Numbered from the stretch's first letter, positions 9,373 to 21,062 are shown. The stretch is DNA of 64,000 nt from Adiantum capillus-veneris (GCA_014529385.2 CM043943.1:157727247-157791246); one strand, 5' to 3'. Program-made: numbers and translations. Notes: generated by a model from the sequence alone, not told the origin.

Positions 9373-12300
9373 GTTTCTTGGGATGAGTTTGGCCCGTCCA
9401 CTGAACCGGATAGATCACGGTGGTTGGTCGAGCGATTACCATGCCCATGCGTGCGGTGCAAATGCGTCATTGCTCGACTTCAACGAATATGCTTGAGCCA
9501 TGTAGAAGATTTTGGACTATGGGACGATCCTCGTAAGCGTGCACGGATGGAAACAAACGATCCGCGAATTGTAGCGGCTATTGACGTCACCCCTCATTGG
9601 CGTATGGTTGGTGGAGGAGGGGAAAGGAGGGTGGAAGAGCGCATGCGCGAGGCATCCATTAGAGAGGGAGGAAGCACATCAAACCAGCCAACTGCTTCTC
9701 CCTTTACGAGTGACCACATCCCATCTCCTTACGTGGATGCAGAAGGCGACCATTTTCATAGAATGGTTGAGGATCTCCTTGCACGAGAGGAGGAGCATGA
9801 ACCAGAGTGTGCATGCGAAGAAGCTTCCGAAAGAACGAGGAGTGAGCTACTCGATTTGGCACACATGGCACTATATGATAGATGCTCTTACTCCATTTTA
9901 AGGGCATCTCTCGAAGTCCTTAACCTTCAGGCGATGTTTGGATGGAGCAATGCTAGTGTCGACGCACTTTTGAGGTATGTATACAGATTGTGAAGGATGC
10001 TTGTGGAGTGCATAAATTAGCTTCTAATGTACTTTCTTCTTGTGATAGGTTGCTAGGAAAGATGCTGCCAGCTGGCAATCACATGCCAGAGAATAGACAA
10101 AAAGCACGCGAAGTGGTGACTGCATTAGGGATGGATTATGATCGCATTCATGCTTGCGTGAACGATTGTGTGCTCTTTCGTAATGAGCATGCCGATTGTG
10201 ACACATGTCCATCGTGCGGGGAGCCTAAGTTCAAAGAAGGAATGTAGAGCAACAGAATTCCATGTAAAGTTTTGAGGCATTTTCTACTCATACCTCGCAT
10301 CCAACACATGTTTAGATCGAAGGGTACGAGCGAGCTTTTGAGTTGGCATGCAAAAAATCACTCCACAGATGGTATTATGAGAGTGCCAGCTGACTCACCA
10401 GCATGGAAGTACATAGAGGACACATGGCCAGAGTTCAGGGATGAGCCTCGTCACTTGAGGATTGGGTTAGCTGGTGATGGAGTGAATCCATTTGGGCACC
10501 GCTCTACTTCATGGAGCACTTGGTCGGTGGTGGTTGTAAACTACAATATTCCTCCTTGGGAGGCAACAAAAAAGGGAAACATTCTACTATCACTTCTCAT
10601 TCCAGGAAAGCACAAGGTAAAAAACATGGATGTATATATGCAGCCTCTTATTGATGAGCTTCAAGAACTATGGAGAGGCATAGATGTCATTGACATTTCA
10701 TGGCCACCACGAGACCGCAAAGCCGTCATCAAGTGCATCCTCATGTGGACCATGCATGATTACCCAGGATTTGGAGAGGTATCTGGTAAGTATGCACATG
10801 TTAATTGTACTCTTTGCTTTAGGTTTATCATCTCATGTGTAACGTTTGGTTACCTCTTGGCAGGATTGGCAACATCTGGACATAGTGTGTGTCCCACTTG
10901 TGGCCCTTCCCTTGTGACAGAGAGACCTCCTCTTCTTGGGAAGGTGATCTATCCCAACAACCATCGCTTCCTACCTCCTTCACATCGTAGATATGCTCCC
11001 CCTATCAATGGAGTGCAGCCGTTCCATTGGAACATGGCTGATTGGGCGAAGCATTGGGAGGAGCATCATGGTACCTCACCGCCTCCCAATGGGTTGCCAA
11101 AGGGTATGTCGAGGTACTCAATCTTCTTGTCGCTCCCCTATTGGGCTTCGTTGAAAATTCAGCACTTATTGGACCCTATGCATGTATTCAAAAATGTTGG
11201 GCAAGCTATCTGGGATCACATATTTAGCAAGAAGGATTCATTGGGTGCTAGGGAAGATTTAAGAGCCATGAGACGTCTCCCCCCTTCAGCCACGCCCCGC
11301 ATGGGGGAGCGAGGAAAGATGATTCTCCCAAAAGCACCGTGGATAATGTCAAAGGTAGACCAAGAGCGGACAAAGCAAGTTATTGCATCCATCAGAACTC
11401 CAACGGGATATATGCGGTCACTCAAAGGTGCTTTCACAAAAACCAAAAAGGGTGGCTGCACTCAATTGTATGGATTGAGATCCCATGATTGGCATAAAAT
11501 CCTTCAGGTAAGAGTAGAACAGTTTGTGGTGTCTATGTGTCCTTATATATAGGTTGACATTCACTAAGATGTTTTATTGTTTGTAGTTTGTACTTCCCAT
11601 AACTATTAGTGGTTATGGGGACACTAAGGTGAAGGCTGCAATATTCAAAGTGGGTGAGATTGTGAGGTAATGGGCTTTTTTCAAGTACTATATCATGTTG
11701 TGCATGCATGAACAATGGAATTTTTTTTCATCTACTATATTATTTGTGCCCTATAGATTTGTGAGCTCCAAGGAGATAGAAGTAGAAGCCATACCAGTAG
11801 CCCATCAGCTAGCAGTAGAGGCAGTGTGTGCTATTGAGGATGCATTCCCACGTACAATCCTTGTTAGCCAAATACACCTATTGCTTCACCTTGTTGAGGA
11901 GATTGCCATTTGTGGGGTGGTTCACTCTAGATGGATGTTCTTCTTGGAGAGATTCTTGAAGACTTTAAAGGATTTTGTTAGATTGAGGTCACAACCGGAG
12001 GTATGCAAAATCAATACAATATAGATAGCATTTATATGCTATGGAGTTACTAATAAAAATATGTGGTTTTAATGTTTTCAGGCGAGCATGGCAGAAGGTT
12101 GGGTGGTGCAAGAGGCATTTGTGTATGTCTCACAGTATCTCAGCACAGTGGATCCATCATTGCCTCGTCTGTGGAGTGAAGAAGAGGATCCTAGGAAGCA
12201 CTCAACCATTCCCAATGGAAAAGGCTCACTCTTGGTCATGGATAGAGAGTTTCATGCCATAGTCAACAACTACTCTTTACTCAATGCCACTATCATGACC

Positions 12301-13331
12301 AAATGGGTCAATATATACTTGGAAGCCCGCGCAGCTAGAGAAAGGGATAGAGATGCATGGAAGAGGTCCCATGGAGGTAGACGTGTACCTCCTTTTCCTA
12401 AAGAGCTTGCAAAATATCCTGATTTGATTCAAGTAGAGTGGATCCATAATGCCATTACCAATGCCAAAGCACAAGGAGAACAAATAAGCCCTAAATAATG
12501 GGAGTATGCGCGAGGATGCTTGCGCAAGGTGAGTGTGTATATGTTATGTATGCATGTATGCAAATCACTTAATGAAATGCGATGTAACCTCTTATGCATT
12601 GTGATTTGCAGGGTCTCATTTTCAACTCCATTTGGTCCGAAGGCCGACATTTTTGCACCCGCAAGATAGATGAGCGTCGGACCACTAATGATTGTGGCGT
12701 GATGGGAAACTTTGACACAACAACAGATGAGGTCAGATATTGTGGTACTATAGAGATAATAATCAAAGTCGATTTCAGATCTTTTCACAAATTCCTCTTT
12801 GAGTGCCGATGGTTTGCGGGTGAGGTCAAAAGAGATGAAAATGGGCTCATTATGGTGGATTCCACCCAATTCCATCGGGGAAAAACTGACAACTTGGTGT
12901 ATCCTAGTAGTTGCGAGCAGGTAATTTGGGCTATGTGCAATTAACTTAAATTAAAAATTTAATATATGTATATCAGCTTATTCTTTGTGTGTGACGTACA
13001 GGTCTTTTATGTGCCATGTATATATTAAAGAAGACTTTGGTATGTCATTCCAGTCACGCCGCGGGGTAGATCTATATTTGCAGAGACGGACATTGAGCCA
13101 GTAATTGATCCCATCATACCATCACCACAAGATGCAGAGGAAGATGTAGTAGAAGTTGAAGAAGGTCAGCCAAGCCTTGCAAATAGTCATCTTGAGGAGG
13201 AGGAAGAGGGAGAAAGCGATGATGATTCTACAAGAGGTGATGGAGAGGAGGAAGAATCTCTAAAGTTGTTTATTGATTTGAATACTATCGGTCTAAATAT
13301 GGATCCTAGTGCTTGTAGAGATCTTATATAG
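9373..13331 (+). pseudogene. CACTA TNP2-type transposase, eight visible exons
   Basis: Exons fitted to GT-AG introns: 9373-9974, 10049-10785, 10864-11507, 11587-11666, 11757-12000, 12082-12528, 12612-12920, 13002-13331. The first exon begins after an AG acceptor and holds a C-P-C-x2-C-x-C zinc-like motif, as in the transposase-associated domain. The core follows: IHACVNDCVLFRNEHADCDTCPSCG, then LRHFLLIPRIQHMFRS, DGIMRVPADSPAWK, GDGVNPFG, QPLIDELQELWRG and LDPMHVFKNV. These are hallmarks of the TNP2/TNPD family that cuts and joins CACTA ends. A C-terminal block (FCTRKIDERRTTNDCGVM...VFYV) matches the domain following TNP2, and the tail is very acidic (EEEEEGESDDD). In-frame stops at 10245-10247, 12496-12498 and 13026-13028 disable this copy. 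The upstream start exon is not identified. Confidence 0.88.
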
Positions 13332-13756
13332 GATGAGAATTAATAAAACTCTCCATTCTTTCACTTGGTGTAGTATATGATTAATTTGCAAATGTTTCGT
13401 TATGTGCTTATGAATAGTATTTGTAATGGTTTTGTTGTGAGTTCAATGATTTATGTATAGAATTTTTAGAGTGAAAGAGAGATTAAGTGAAGTGAGCAAG
13501 CATTCTGGAGAGTGTAGGAGTTGTAGTGTGTAAATACATTTTGAGTTGTATTGGATTTAAATGGAAACCCGCGGAAGAGGGAGAGGGGGAAGGGGGTCTA
13601 TGGCCTTAGCGATAATGAACACTACAATATTCGCGGAAATGCACGCAGTAATACCTGCGGTAAAATCCCGCTTGAACATCAAAAGGGTTTCTCTCTCCTT
13701 ATTTTGAATTCCTCTCTCTTGTTTTGCGGTAATGGCCCGCGGTATCTCTCATAGTG
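13332..13756. repeat. CACTA right subterminal and terminal region
   Basis: Non-coding 3' flank of the transposase. From about 13608 it contains GCGATAATG, GCGGAAATG, CGCAGTAATAC, GCGGTAAAAT, GCGGTAATGG and CGCGGTAT before the terminus ATCTCTCATAGTG, mirroring the left end. Confidence 0.8.
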
Positions 13757-14285
13757 CGTGTACATTTCACAAAAGATGCTTTTATGAGATCATGAGAACT
13801 TCCAAAATCAAACAACACAACAATCCTTTGACCATTCACATGTCCATAACATTTTATGAGTTTATCCTCTTTGAAAGTCCCCTCTTGTTTAGCTTCTTGG
13901 TCTATCCCACTCATAGCATTCACTTGAGGGGGGTAGAGTTAGAAGTTGACGCAATAAAGTTTTCCTTTTTATATTCTTTCTTAGGACATTCCTTTTTCAT
14001 GCGACCTACAATTGAATAATGAAAGCCCCTACGTTCTTTGGCATACAATGTTTGTTCTGATCTACTTAATTGACCACCTAAAACTCCTTGAGCAATCTTT
14101 TCATCAGGTGTGAGTTGAGGTCTATCAGATTTTTCTTTACCCATATCCTTAGATTTATCACTCTTTGCTTGAGATTGACATGGAGAATTAGATTGAGAAA
14201 AATAATTGAAAGAGTTCTTTCTATGATTACCATTTCCATCAGAATTCTTGTCCTTAAGATCAGTCAAGAGAGAAAGTGTTAACAT
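13757..14285 (-). pseudogene. Ty3/gypsy gag zinc knuckle and protease fragment (5' half of split copy)
   Basis: Minus-strand reading from 14285 gives a basic, Lys/Ser-rich stretch, then FHYSIVGRMKKECPKK. This resembles a CCHC knuckle with the first Cys pair lost (Cys to Tyr or other changes). After one frame change, from 13923, it gives LIKCYGHVNGQRIVVLFDFGSSH, the start of a retropepsin in which the catalytic D-S/T-G reads D-F-G. The CACTA element starts at 13756, in the middle of this domain, and the other half is at 4900-5415. A dead gypsy relic. Confidence 0.75.
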
Positions 14286-14869
14286 TACTTGAGGTCGTCT
14301 TGAGCTTAGGCGAGTCCTACCGTGTGGCGAGTGAGCTTTGTCGAGCGAAATAAAATCAGAGTGAGTGAATGAAGATAGAAAATAGTGTGATTATGCAAAA
14401 AAAAGTTACTTAGTTTTCTAAAGTTTTTTGTTTAGAAATTATCCTAAAGAGATTTGTGTATATTTGGGAAAATCAATTTTTTCAAATTTTGAGTTCAAAC
14501 ATTTGAGTTTTGTTATGATATTCATAAAAGTAAAGGGATCAAGTAAGTGGTTCTAATTTTTTATGTTCCGATTAAGACAATGTGGAGGAGAGGGAGGACG
14601 TGTATCAAAATTATGAAACTGGCTTTATTGGTGGGAATCTATGAAAAGGCTCCCATGACTTTGAGGCGACACTTCGTTTTTCTAAGTAGGGGGTACCAGT
14701 TGAATTATATTAAAAAACAAGTAAGAATCTAAGAATAAGCAGATTGAGCCAGCTTCACGTGCGAGAGAAGCAGGGAAAATAGTTTAGGTGGAGGCCATGC
14801 GTCTCCTTTTTCGATTTGGGTGCTCGCTCTCATTCTCTTGCATGCACATGATTGCTTGGAGGTGGAAAA

Positions 14870-14871
<2 letters not shown>

Positions 14872-14943
<72 letters not shown>
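14872..14943. repeat. (CT)n microsatellite
   Basis: About 36 uninterrupted TC units. Confidence 0.97.
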
Positions 14944-14946
<3 letters not shown>

Positions 14947-15311
14947 ACAGGCATGTGTCTGTGCTAAGCATCGAGGGTGTTTCAGTTTCAGCCCTTAGCA
15001 TTCCAGTCGTGAGAAGCGTGCAAGGAAAAATGTGAACAATTACAGGAGGCAGGAGACATTGGCCGAGAAGCGAAGAGAGAGGAGAGAGACGAGGGGGATG
15101 CACTCATGATGCACAGAGAGAGGCATAGAGCTGCGGGGTGGGGGCAGAGGTGAGACGGCGGTTCCATGCAATGGATGGTGGTGTCATGCAAAGGTGGGTG
15201 GCAAGGAGCCGGATATTCCCCTAAAACACGTTATTATTTTTAAAAACCACCCAGTAGTATTTTTCCTTGTCTATTAATATGAGTGGAAGAGGGAAAATGC
15301 ATAGGGAACAG

Positions 15312-15313
<2 letters not shown>

Positions 15314-15356
<43 letters not shown>
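15314..15356. repeat. (GA)n microsatellite
   Basis: About 21 uninterrupted GA units. Confidence 0.97.
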
Positions 15357-15358
<2 letters not shown>

Positions 15359-15793
15359 TGACCTCTTTTCCATGTCGGCCCGATGTAGGTCTCAATGAGG
15401 GCTTCCAAGATGGGCAAACTACACACACACAAGGACGCGAGCTCCTTTGTATGGGACACACACAATCTCCCCCCCCCCCTCTCCTTTCTTCATGTGCAAA
15501 CGTAGAACATGGCAAAGAAGGAACCCGTGGGGAGCGGGTGAAGTGATCTACATGGTGATGTGGGAGGGAATCACAAAAGATTCCTGGTAACTAAATGTGC
15601 AAAGAATAGGGTAGGTAGGTTCAACATTTTTTGGGAGAGAATCTCAAGTGATTCCCCTTGAGTTTGAAGCAAAAATTGGGATCTAGATCTAAATTCACTA
15701 TGGTGCTAGCAAATCATGCGGAGAACTATCATAGATAACTACTACCGTGTTTGATGTTGAGTACGAGGCAGAGCAGATGCATGGGCGTGCAAT

Positions 15794-16108
15794 CTAACGA
15801 GGGGAAACTAGATCGAGAGAGTTCACTTTAAGTGGGCAGTTTGATGAGACAAAAATCTGATACTTTGTTAGTATCAGACTTTTTAACAACAGTAAAATAA
15901 GATGTAAATTGATGCAACCAAGAATAAATAACAATAGCATCCATCTTATCGTCATACTTATTGAACGTGATCTTCTGGAGAATTGGTTCATTGGGTCCTC
16001 CGTGTAGCATCCATCGGTCACCTCCACGATGGTTTTTGCAAGCTTTTCATAATCGGCTCCAAAGAAGGAGAATCGGGTCCCACCGCCAAGGGAGATGAGA
16101 TCACACAT
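15794..16108 (-). pseudogene. Retrotransposon gag-like fragment
   Basis: A minus-strand frame reads NEPILQKITFNKYDDKMD followed by YSWLHQFTSYFTVVKKSD. This resembles the start of a gypsy-type gag capsid domain (F-G-K-D...W...F..YF..). A frameshift near 15990 links it to the upstream frame beginning at 16108. It lies about 700 bp downstream (minus strand) of a primer-binding site at 16732-16743, in the right orientation and order for one element. RT and integrase are absent. The family assignment is tentative. Confidence 0.45.
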
Positions 16109-16731
16109 GGTTGCCCTTTCTTACCTACGCACATCGGTTTTTAGCCTCATGCTCCCGGCTATAGGCCTCGGCGTTTGTCTCACTCTCGTCTATGAGCCTC
16201 GGCTTCGACCGCCAATCGACGTTCCTCTCACTCCACCGCTTCCGTACACTCTAATCGATGTGTCTCCTCCGCTTCCATACGCTCTTGTCATCAAGCTTCG
16301 TCTTACCGCATTATCATCTCCATCATCATGCACATCATAGCATCCATGGGATTTGGTGACAAAGAGGGGAGATAGGGAAAGGACTCATGGGAGGATCCGT
16401 AGGTGGAGCTTGCTCGCCTTCTTGAGTAGCGGATGTCTCCATACCGCTACGAGTCTTGACCATGCAAGGATTTCTCCTTTTGGTTCAAGAAAATTCACAG
16501 GCTAATCTTTGGGAGACTATATATCCCCTCGTCAACACACCTCGCATGCAACACCAGATATACAATCGGTTGCTATTTTCTGACGCTCAAGGCGCACGGT
16601 TCTTCACGCAACGGTAGGATTGCCGTTCCAAGAGAGGGAGGAGTATACATTGGAGAGTTGCCAACACAACCAAAAACACGAGAGGAAGAAAAACTTTTTG
16701 AGGATTAACGGATTAGTACAAAATCTTCAAA

Positions 16732-16743
16732 GTTCTGATACCA
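16732..16743 (-). other. Primer-binding site for initiator tRNA-Met
   Basis: The minus strand reads TGGTATCAGAAC, one base different from the usual plant TGGTATCAGAGC. It lies one base from the CCTAACA end of a putative LTR. This marks the start of an LTR retrotransposon transcribed leftward. Confidence 0.75.
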
Positions 16744-16744
16744 A

Positions 16745-17760
16745 TGTTAGGTGCAACGGAATTAAAATGGTGAAGATCTAGTTTTACACTTCTACAATCC
16801 TTTACTTCTTTCCTTGCGTTAGTGACTCCTTTTAGCCTGAATGATGGTCTTTTACCTTTCCCTGAGAGAGGGAATGAGAGAGTGCAGTAGAGATGTGGAG
16901 GGAGAGAGAAAAAGAGAAGGAGAATGAAACCAGATGTGGTCCGAACCAATCCTCTCAAGGACCCACCCACACCGTTGCCGATGTGATATTTGCTTTAGAT
17001 TGCATAATGGAATGTACAAACAATCCAATACCTGAAGTGTAGACTCTACTGACTCGAATGATGACTATCGTTGCGGCAATTCCTCAAGATGAGGCACCTT
17101 CAAGGCTGATTTGATGCACTTTTGGATCTTTCTCGATGTGGGACTACGGATGGCACTCCCAATGTGAGAGGAATGAAGGACTGAAAACGCAAATCTCAAC
17201 CATGCTGATAATGGACAGCAATGGAGCAATCAATGCCGACAAGGGAATGGCCAATGATTGATCGCTTAGTCCTTGACTCCCTTTATAGAACTGAAAATTG
17301 TCTTACAAATTTCCTTAGGCTTAAGTAAGGGAATCCATCCACCACAACAAACAAATAAATCATTAGAATGATTTATTGAAAAGTTAACCCGGGGGAGGGT
17401 GGGTGAAACTATCAGACATCTACCACCCGGAATTCGATTGACGTAGAGAATGGCTCGTTGAATTTCTCTAACCTAGAACTATATGCATATCATGCAAGAT
17501 GCCCACCGTAGTGTGTAATAACACTTGTCAAAACGCGTGTACAACCATTTATGCAAGAGGGTTCCAAAATTGGAAAACCTAATCTAATGAACTCGTCCGG
17601 ACATGCAAGTCCTGAGAAAAGGCTCACAAAATTGTCGGTACTAATCCTCCTAGGATTCTAAACACTCCTATCTAGGAAGAAGGGGAAAAGTGGCTCTGGA
17701 AGTCGATGAAGCATGTCCACGTGGCACACACAACCATGTGCACGTGACACTTGTCACCTA
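16745..17760 (-). mobile_element. Putative 5' LTR (minus strand), right end uncertain
   Basis: On the minus strand the LTR ends in CCTAACA directly before the PBS. A TATA-like TCTATAAAGGGAG lies on the minus strand at about 17279-17291, suitably upstream for leftward transcription. The outer boundary cannot be fixed because no second LTR is present; the stretch up to about 17760 shows no other feature. It lies just beyond the 3' end of the PPR gene. Confidence 0.5.
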
Positions 17761-17857
17761 GCTTTTATTTGCAATCAATAGCATCAAAATAAAATGACAA
17801 TTAGTTCCAACCATGACTCGCGGCTTACATGAGAGGTTACATACCAGCTGATGAAGT

Positions 17858-20086
17858 TCAAACTGTGGACCATGCATCATCATTGTTCCTGCAATTTGAA
17901 TATATATTTGACATGGAAATGTAAGCTGCGATGCCTCTGTCATTCAGTTGCAATGCTTCCTCAAATACAGACTTTGCAAGCTCCACATTCTCCCATTTTC
18001 GACAGGCCCATAGCATAGTGTTCCACATTGCAAGACCTGGGTGATATGGCATGTTCTCGAGTAAAAAAACAGCCTTGATCACGTCACCAGACCTACCACA
18101 GAGGTCCACCATGCAAGTAAAATGCTCTATGGTTGGAACCAAGAAGAATTCGACGCTAATTGCCATAAAGTATCTCTCACCTTCATCCAATAGACCTGCA
18201 CGACTACATGCATTGAGAACCATCAGAAAAGTGACCAAATCTGGACTATGACCATCTTCTCTCATCCTGTTTAGCAAGCCAAAAACTTTTCCACTATCCC
18301 CTAGCTGTGCATAGCCTGCAATTAGTGCAGTCCACAATGCAACATTTCTATGAGACATCCTGCTAAATACTGCCTTGACTTCCATAAACAAGCCACAACT
18401 TATATACATATCCGCTAATGCATATCCTGCAGCAAGCTCTTTTTCCATACCAATCTTTACAAGGTTCGCATGTAAAGCTCGGCCTCCGGCAGCCACTCCT
18501 AATCGAGCGCATGACCCCATGCTACATATAATAGTGGTATAACTAACAGGGATGCCCTCAATCTCCAATTGTTCAGAACAAGAAAGAACCCTCTTGTGGT
18601 CTCCAACTCCCATATATCCTCCAATTAGGGCATCCCAAATGAACACATTCCGAACAGGTATGCTATCAAACACATTTTGGGCTACTTCAATTGAGCCCAA
18701 GTGGGCATACATGTCAATTAGAGGGCGACCAATCATGGGGTCCCTCTCTAAGCCCCTCTTGACAATGTCAGCATGTAAAATGCCGTCCATGAGTGTCTTT
18801 CTGACACAACCACATGCTTTTAGGGCGTAGACATATGTGCAAACATCTGGGGAAATGCACTCAATTTCCATTTGTTCCAAACAACTCAATGCTTCTTCAT
18901 GGAAATCATGTTCAATATACCCCCCAATCATTGCATTCCAAGAAACAACATCTCTGGCTCTGGAACTGCTTAAAACCTTTTGAGCTTCTGCAAGAGAATC
19001 ACATTTAGAATACACGTCAATCAATATACTTACAATAAATAACTCTAAATCCATAAAACCCATTTGCACAGCTTCATTGTGCTTCTCTCTGCAATTATCT
19101 CTTGCCCCTAGACCCCCACAAGCTTTCAAAACGCATACAAAAGTGATCTCATTTGGGGAAATTCCATCTGCACGCATTTTTTCGAATCCATTGAGTGCCA
19201 GCTCGTGTAGACCATTCTGTGCATACCCAGAAAGAAGAGCATTCCATGATATCAAATCTCGATTCAAAAGTGCATCAAACACAGCTTGTGCATCTGTGAG
19301 CAAACCACACCTGACGTACATATCAACCAAAGTGTTGCCCACAAAAATGTCTGAATCCAAACCTCTTTTGATTATTTCATCGCACAAATTATGTCCCTTC
19401 CTAAGTTCTCCCGTGCCACCACAACCTTTCAGGGCACACACAAACATGCCTGCATCTGGAATAATGCCTCCGTGGCGCATTTTCTCAAAATAGAAAAGAG
19501 CTTCGTTGTTATCTCCTTGTTCAATGCAACCTGCAATGAGCGCAGTCCATGTGACCACATTGCAACTCGACATCTTATTGAACACTTCTCGTGCTTTTGA
19601 GAGGCACCCACATTTTGCATACATATCAACCAAAGCAGTGCCCAGAAACACATTCCTGTCATCCAGTCCAAAAGTAGCAACGTGTTGGTGTATGTGCATG
19701 CCAGCATCCAAATCTTTGAGTTTGGCACAAGCCTTGAGCAAGGCAACAAGCGTGTGAGCGCAAGGTTGAAAACTATCGTCTTTTTCCTGCATTTCCCGAA
19801 AACAATTGAGGGCATGATGAGGGTGATCTTGCTGAACAAGTTCTTGGACAAGGCTACACCATAAAATTTGATGTGGATGCACAAGTGGATCACAGACAAG
19901 CAGCACCTTTTGAATGCAACCCAGCTCCGCAACTGTAGAAAAAAGAGTGCTGCCCAGAATTGTGTGAGTTTGAAGACCATATTCAAACGTGTACGTGAGC
20001 AAAGGCAAAGCGCATCCGGAATCTCGGTTGAAGCGACATGTCTGTAAAATGTAGGAAAAGCCATCCACAGAATACTGGGGAGGCAT
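17858..20086 (-). CDS. PLS-type pentatricopeptide-repeat (PPR) protein, 742 aa
   Basis: A single uninterrupted ORF. The ATG at 20086 is fixed by an in-frame TGA two codons upstream. From about residue 70 to 700 the protein is built of PPR units of the P-L-S pattern, with repeated phrases such as LVDMYAKCG, DVVSWNAMIGGY, NVVTWTALIAG, GISPNEITFVCVLKACG and EEALSCLEQM. PLS-class PPR proteins bind single-stranded RNA one base per repeat in plastids or mitochondria and often specify C-to-U editing or processing sites. Here the frame ends inside the post-repeat E region (SMSNIYSNCRNNDDAW) with no complete E2 or DYW deaminase domain, so it would need a partner for editing or may be slightly truncated. 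No clear transit peptide is visible at the N-terminus (MPPQYSVDGFSYIL). The leader carries (GA)n. This is the only intact host-type gene here. Confidence 0.93.
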   Translation of the reverse strand: MPPQYSVDGFSYILQTCRFNRDSGCALPLLTYTFEYGLQTHTILGSTLFSTVAELGCIQKVLLVCDPLVHPHQILWCSLVQELVQQDHPHHALNCFREMQEKDDSFQPCAHTLVALLKACAKLKDLDAGMHIHQHVATFGLDDRNVFLGTALVDMYAKCGCLSKAREVFNKMSSCNVVTWTALIAGCIEQGDNNEALFYFEKMRHGGIIPDAGMFVCALKGCGGTGELRKGHNLCDEIIKRGLDSDIFVGNTLVDMYVRCGLLTDAQAVFDALLNRDLISWNALLSGYAQNGLHELALNGFEKMRADGISPNEITFVCVLKACGGLGARDNCREKHNEAVQMGFMDLELFIVSILIDVYSKCDSLAEAQKVLSSSRARDVVSWNAMIGGYIEHDFHEEALSCLEQMEIECISPDVCTYVYALKACGCVRKTLMDGILHADIVKRGLERDPMIGRPLIDMYAHLGSIEVAQNVFDSIPVRNVFIWDALIGGYMGVGDHKRVLSCSEQLEIEGIPVSYTTIICSMGSCARLGVAAGGRALHANLVKIGMEKELAAGYALADMYISCGLFMEVKAVFSRMSHRNVALWTALIAGYAQLGDSGKVFGLLNRMREDGHSPDLVTFLMVLNACSRAGLLDEGERYFMAISVEFFLVPTIEHFTCMVDLCGRSGDVIKAVFLLENMPYHPGLAMWNTMLWACRKWENVELAKSVFEEALQLNDRGIAAYISMSNIYSNCRNNDDAWSTV

Positions 20087-20137
20087 GCCTCAGCTGCCAA
20101 GAGAGGCTGCCCCTTCGTTAGGGCCAGCATCCTCCTC

Positions 20138-20138
<1 letters not shown>

Positions 20139-20198
<60 letters not shown>

Positions 20199-20199
20199 A
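20139..20199. repeat. (CT)n-(CA)n microsatellite in the PPR leader
   Basis: (CT)n at about 20139-20183 runs into (CA)n to 20199. On the gene's strand this is a GT/GA tract 50-110 bp upstream of the ATG. Such tracts are common in plant 5' leaders and can bind GAGA-type factors. Any regulatory role is inference. Confidence 0.9.
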
Positions 20200-20518
20200 G
20201 CACGCACACTGATTCCCTCCAGAGTCCACCGAGAGCGAAGAGGAAGAGAAGGACGCTGAAGTTGTTCACGTTTGCCTCCAACAAGTCATCATTTTACTTT
20301 GCGTTTGAAGAGAACACTTTTTGACACACCATTTTTTGGCCTTGACAGCAAAGACAAACCGCAGCAAAATTTGTATGCATCTAATACTAGGGCACCCACA
20401 TCTTCAGTTTGGGTTTTTGTGAAGATTCCTTCAATTGAAAACTAATAGGGCAAATAGTGATATGTAAAGGTTTGGTTAGTTTCTATCTATATCTATATAC
20501 TATATGTAAAAAGCAGGT
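20200..20518 (-). promoter_or_regulatory. Probable promoter region of the PPR gene
   Basis: Non-coding sequence upstream (minus strand) of the leader repeat. No confident TATA box was picked; the region is bounded on the far side by the hairpin at 20519-20579. Confidence 0.3.
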
Positions 20519-20579
20519 CTTGCATCCACGTGGCTGCAAATGCTTGCAACCATGCATTTGCAGCCACAATGGATGCAAG
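20519..20579. repeat. Near-perfect inverted repeat (25/26-nt arms, 10-nt loop)
   Basis: The left arm (20519-20543, CTTGCATCCACGTGGCTGC...) is complementary to the right arm (20554-20579). The only irregularity is one substitution with one extra base opposite the CACGTG. The loop is TTGCAACCAT. Transcribed, it would form a stable short hairpin. Confidence 0.9.
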
Positions 20580-20710
20580 AAACTGCCTTGCAAAACAAAA
20601 GGGCTCGACAATCCATGTGGAGCCACTCACCTCCTTTTTCACTGCCAGTGCGCCGCACATGATCCTTCACTTGCGGCCTACCAACCCCTTGAGTTGTGGG
20701 AAGCTCCCAC

Positions 20711-20713
<3 letters not shown>

Positions 20714-20754
<41 letters not shown>
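20714..20754. repeat. (GA)n microsatellite
   Basis: About 20 uninterrupted GA units. Confidence 0.97.
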
Positions 20755-20755
<1 letters not shown>

Positions 20756-21062
20756 AACACATAGTTGTACTCAATCGTCTTGCAAATGAGTTCAAAATTG
20801 AACCCACTTAATAGGTCTCACTTTCATTTTTTTATTTTGCAATGCTCATTAGGTCTCCCAAATCTCAAAAAAATAAAAATTATTTCAAAACATATTAAGT
20901 GCATAAGTGAAGGGTGAGTTTCGGAAATGAAAAGACACATGAAGGTGGAAAGTCAAAAGACAAATGAAGATGAAGTCAAAAGACCTTTTGTATCCATATA
21001 AACAGGTGTTTCTCTGCTCTTTCATTTTTTCTTTAGCGTTTTCTTTTAAGTTCTCTTTAGCA

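Larger units (their letters stand above)
5416..13756. mobile_element. CACTA (EnSpm/CMC) DNA transposon, 8,341 bp
   Basis: The left end starts CACTATAACATATG and the right end finishes ATCTCTCATAGTG, so both ends present CACTAT read inward. A 3-bp duplication CGT flanks the element. Removing the element and one CGT joins the two halves of a gypsy protease frame without a shift, which confirms both boundaries. Both ends carry clusters of a GCGGTAATG/ATTATCGC-like motif, as expected for subterminal transposase-binding sites. Inside are a TNP2-type transposase gene on the plus strand (9373-13331) and a second gene on the minus strand (about 6125-7469), arranged divergently around a palindrome array. 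Both genes carry stop codons, so this copy is probably not autonomous. Confidence 0.92.
14286..15793. other. No gene recognised; microsatellite-rich
   Basis: Possible leader or LTR of the split gypsy fragment at the left, but no LTR pair or PBS was found. It contains the CT and GA tracts listed separately. A short (CA)n and a poly-C run lie at 15420-15480. Confidence 0.45.

Noticed and set aside
18051-19864. Plus-strand ORFs opposite the PPR gene
   Set aside because: Antisense shadows of the 742-aa frame; no domain resemblance.
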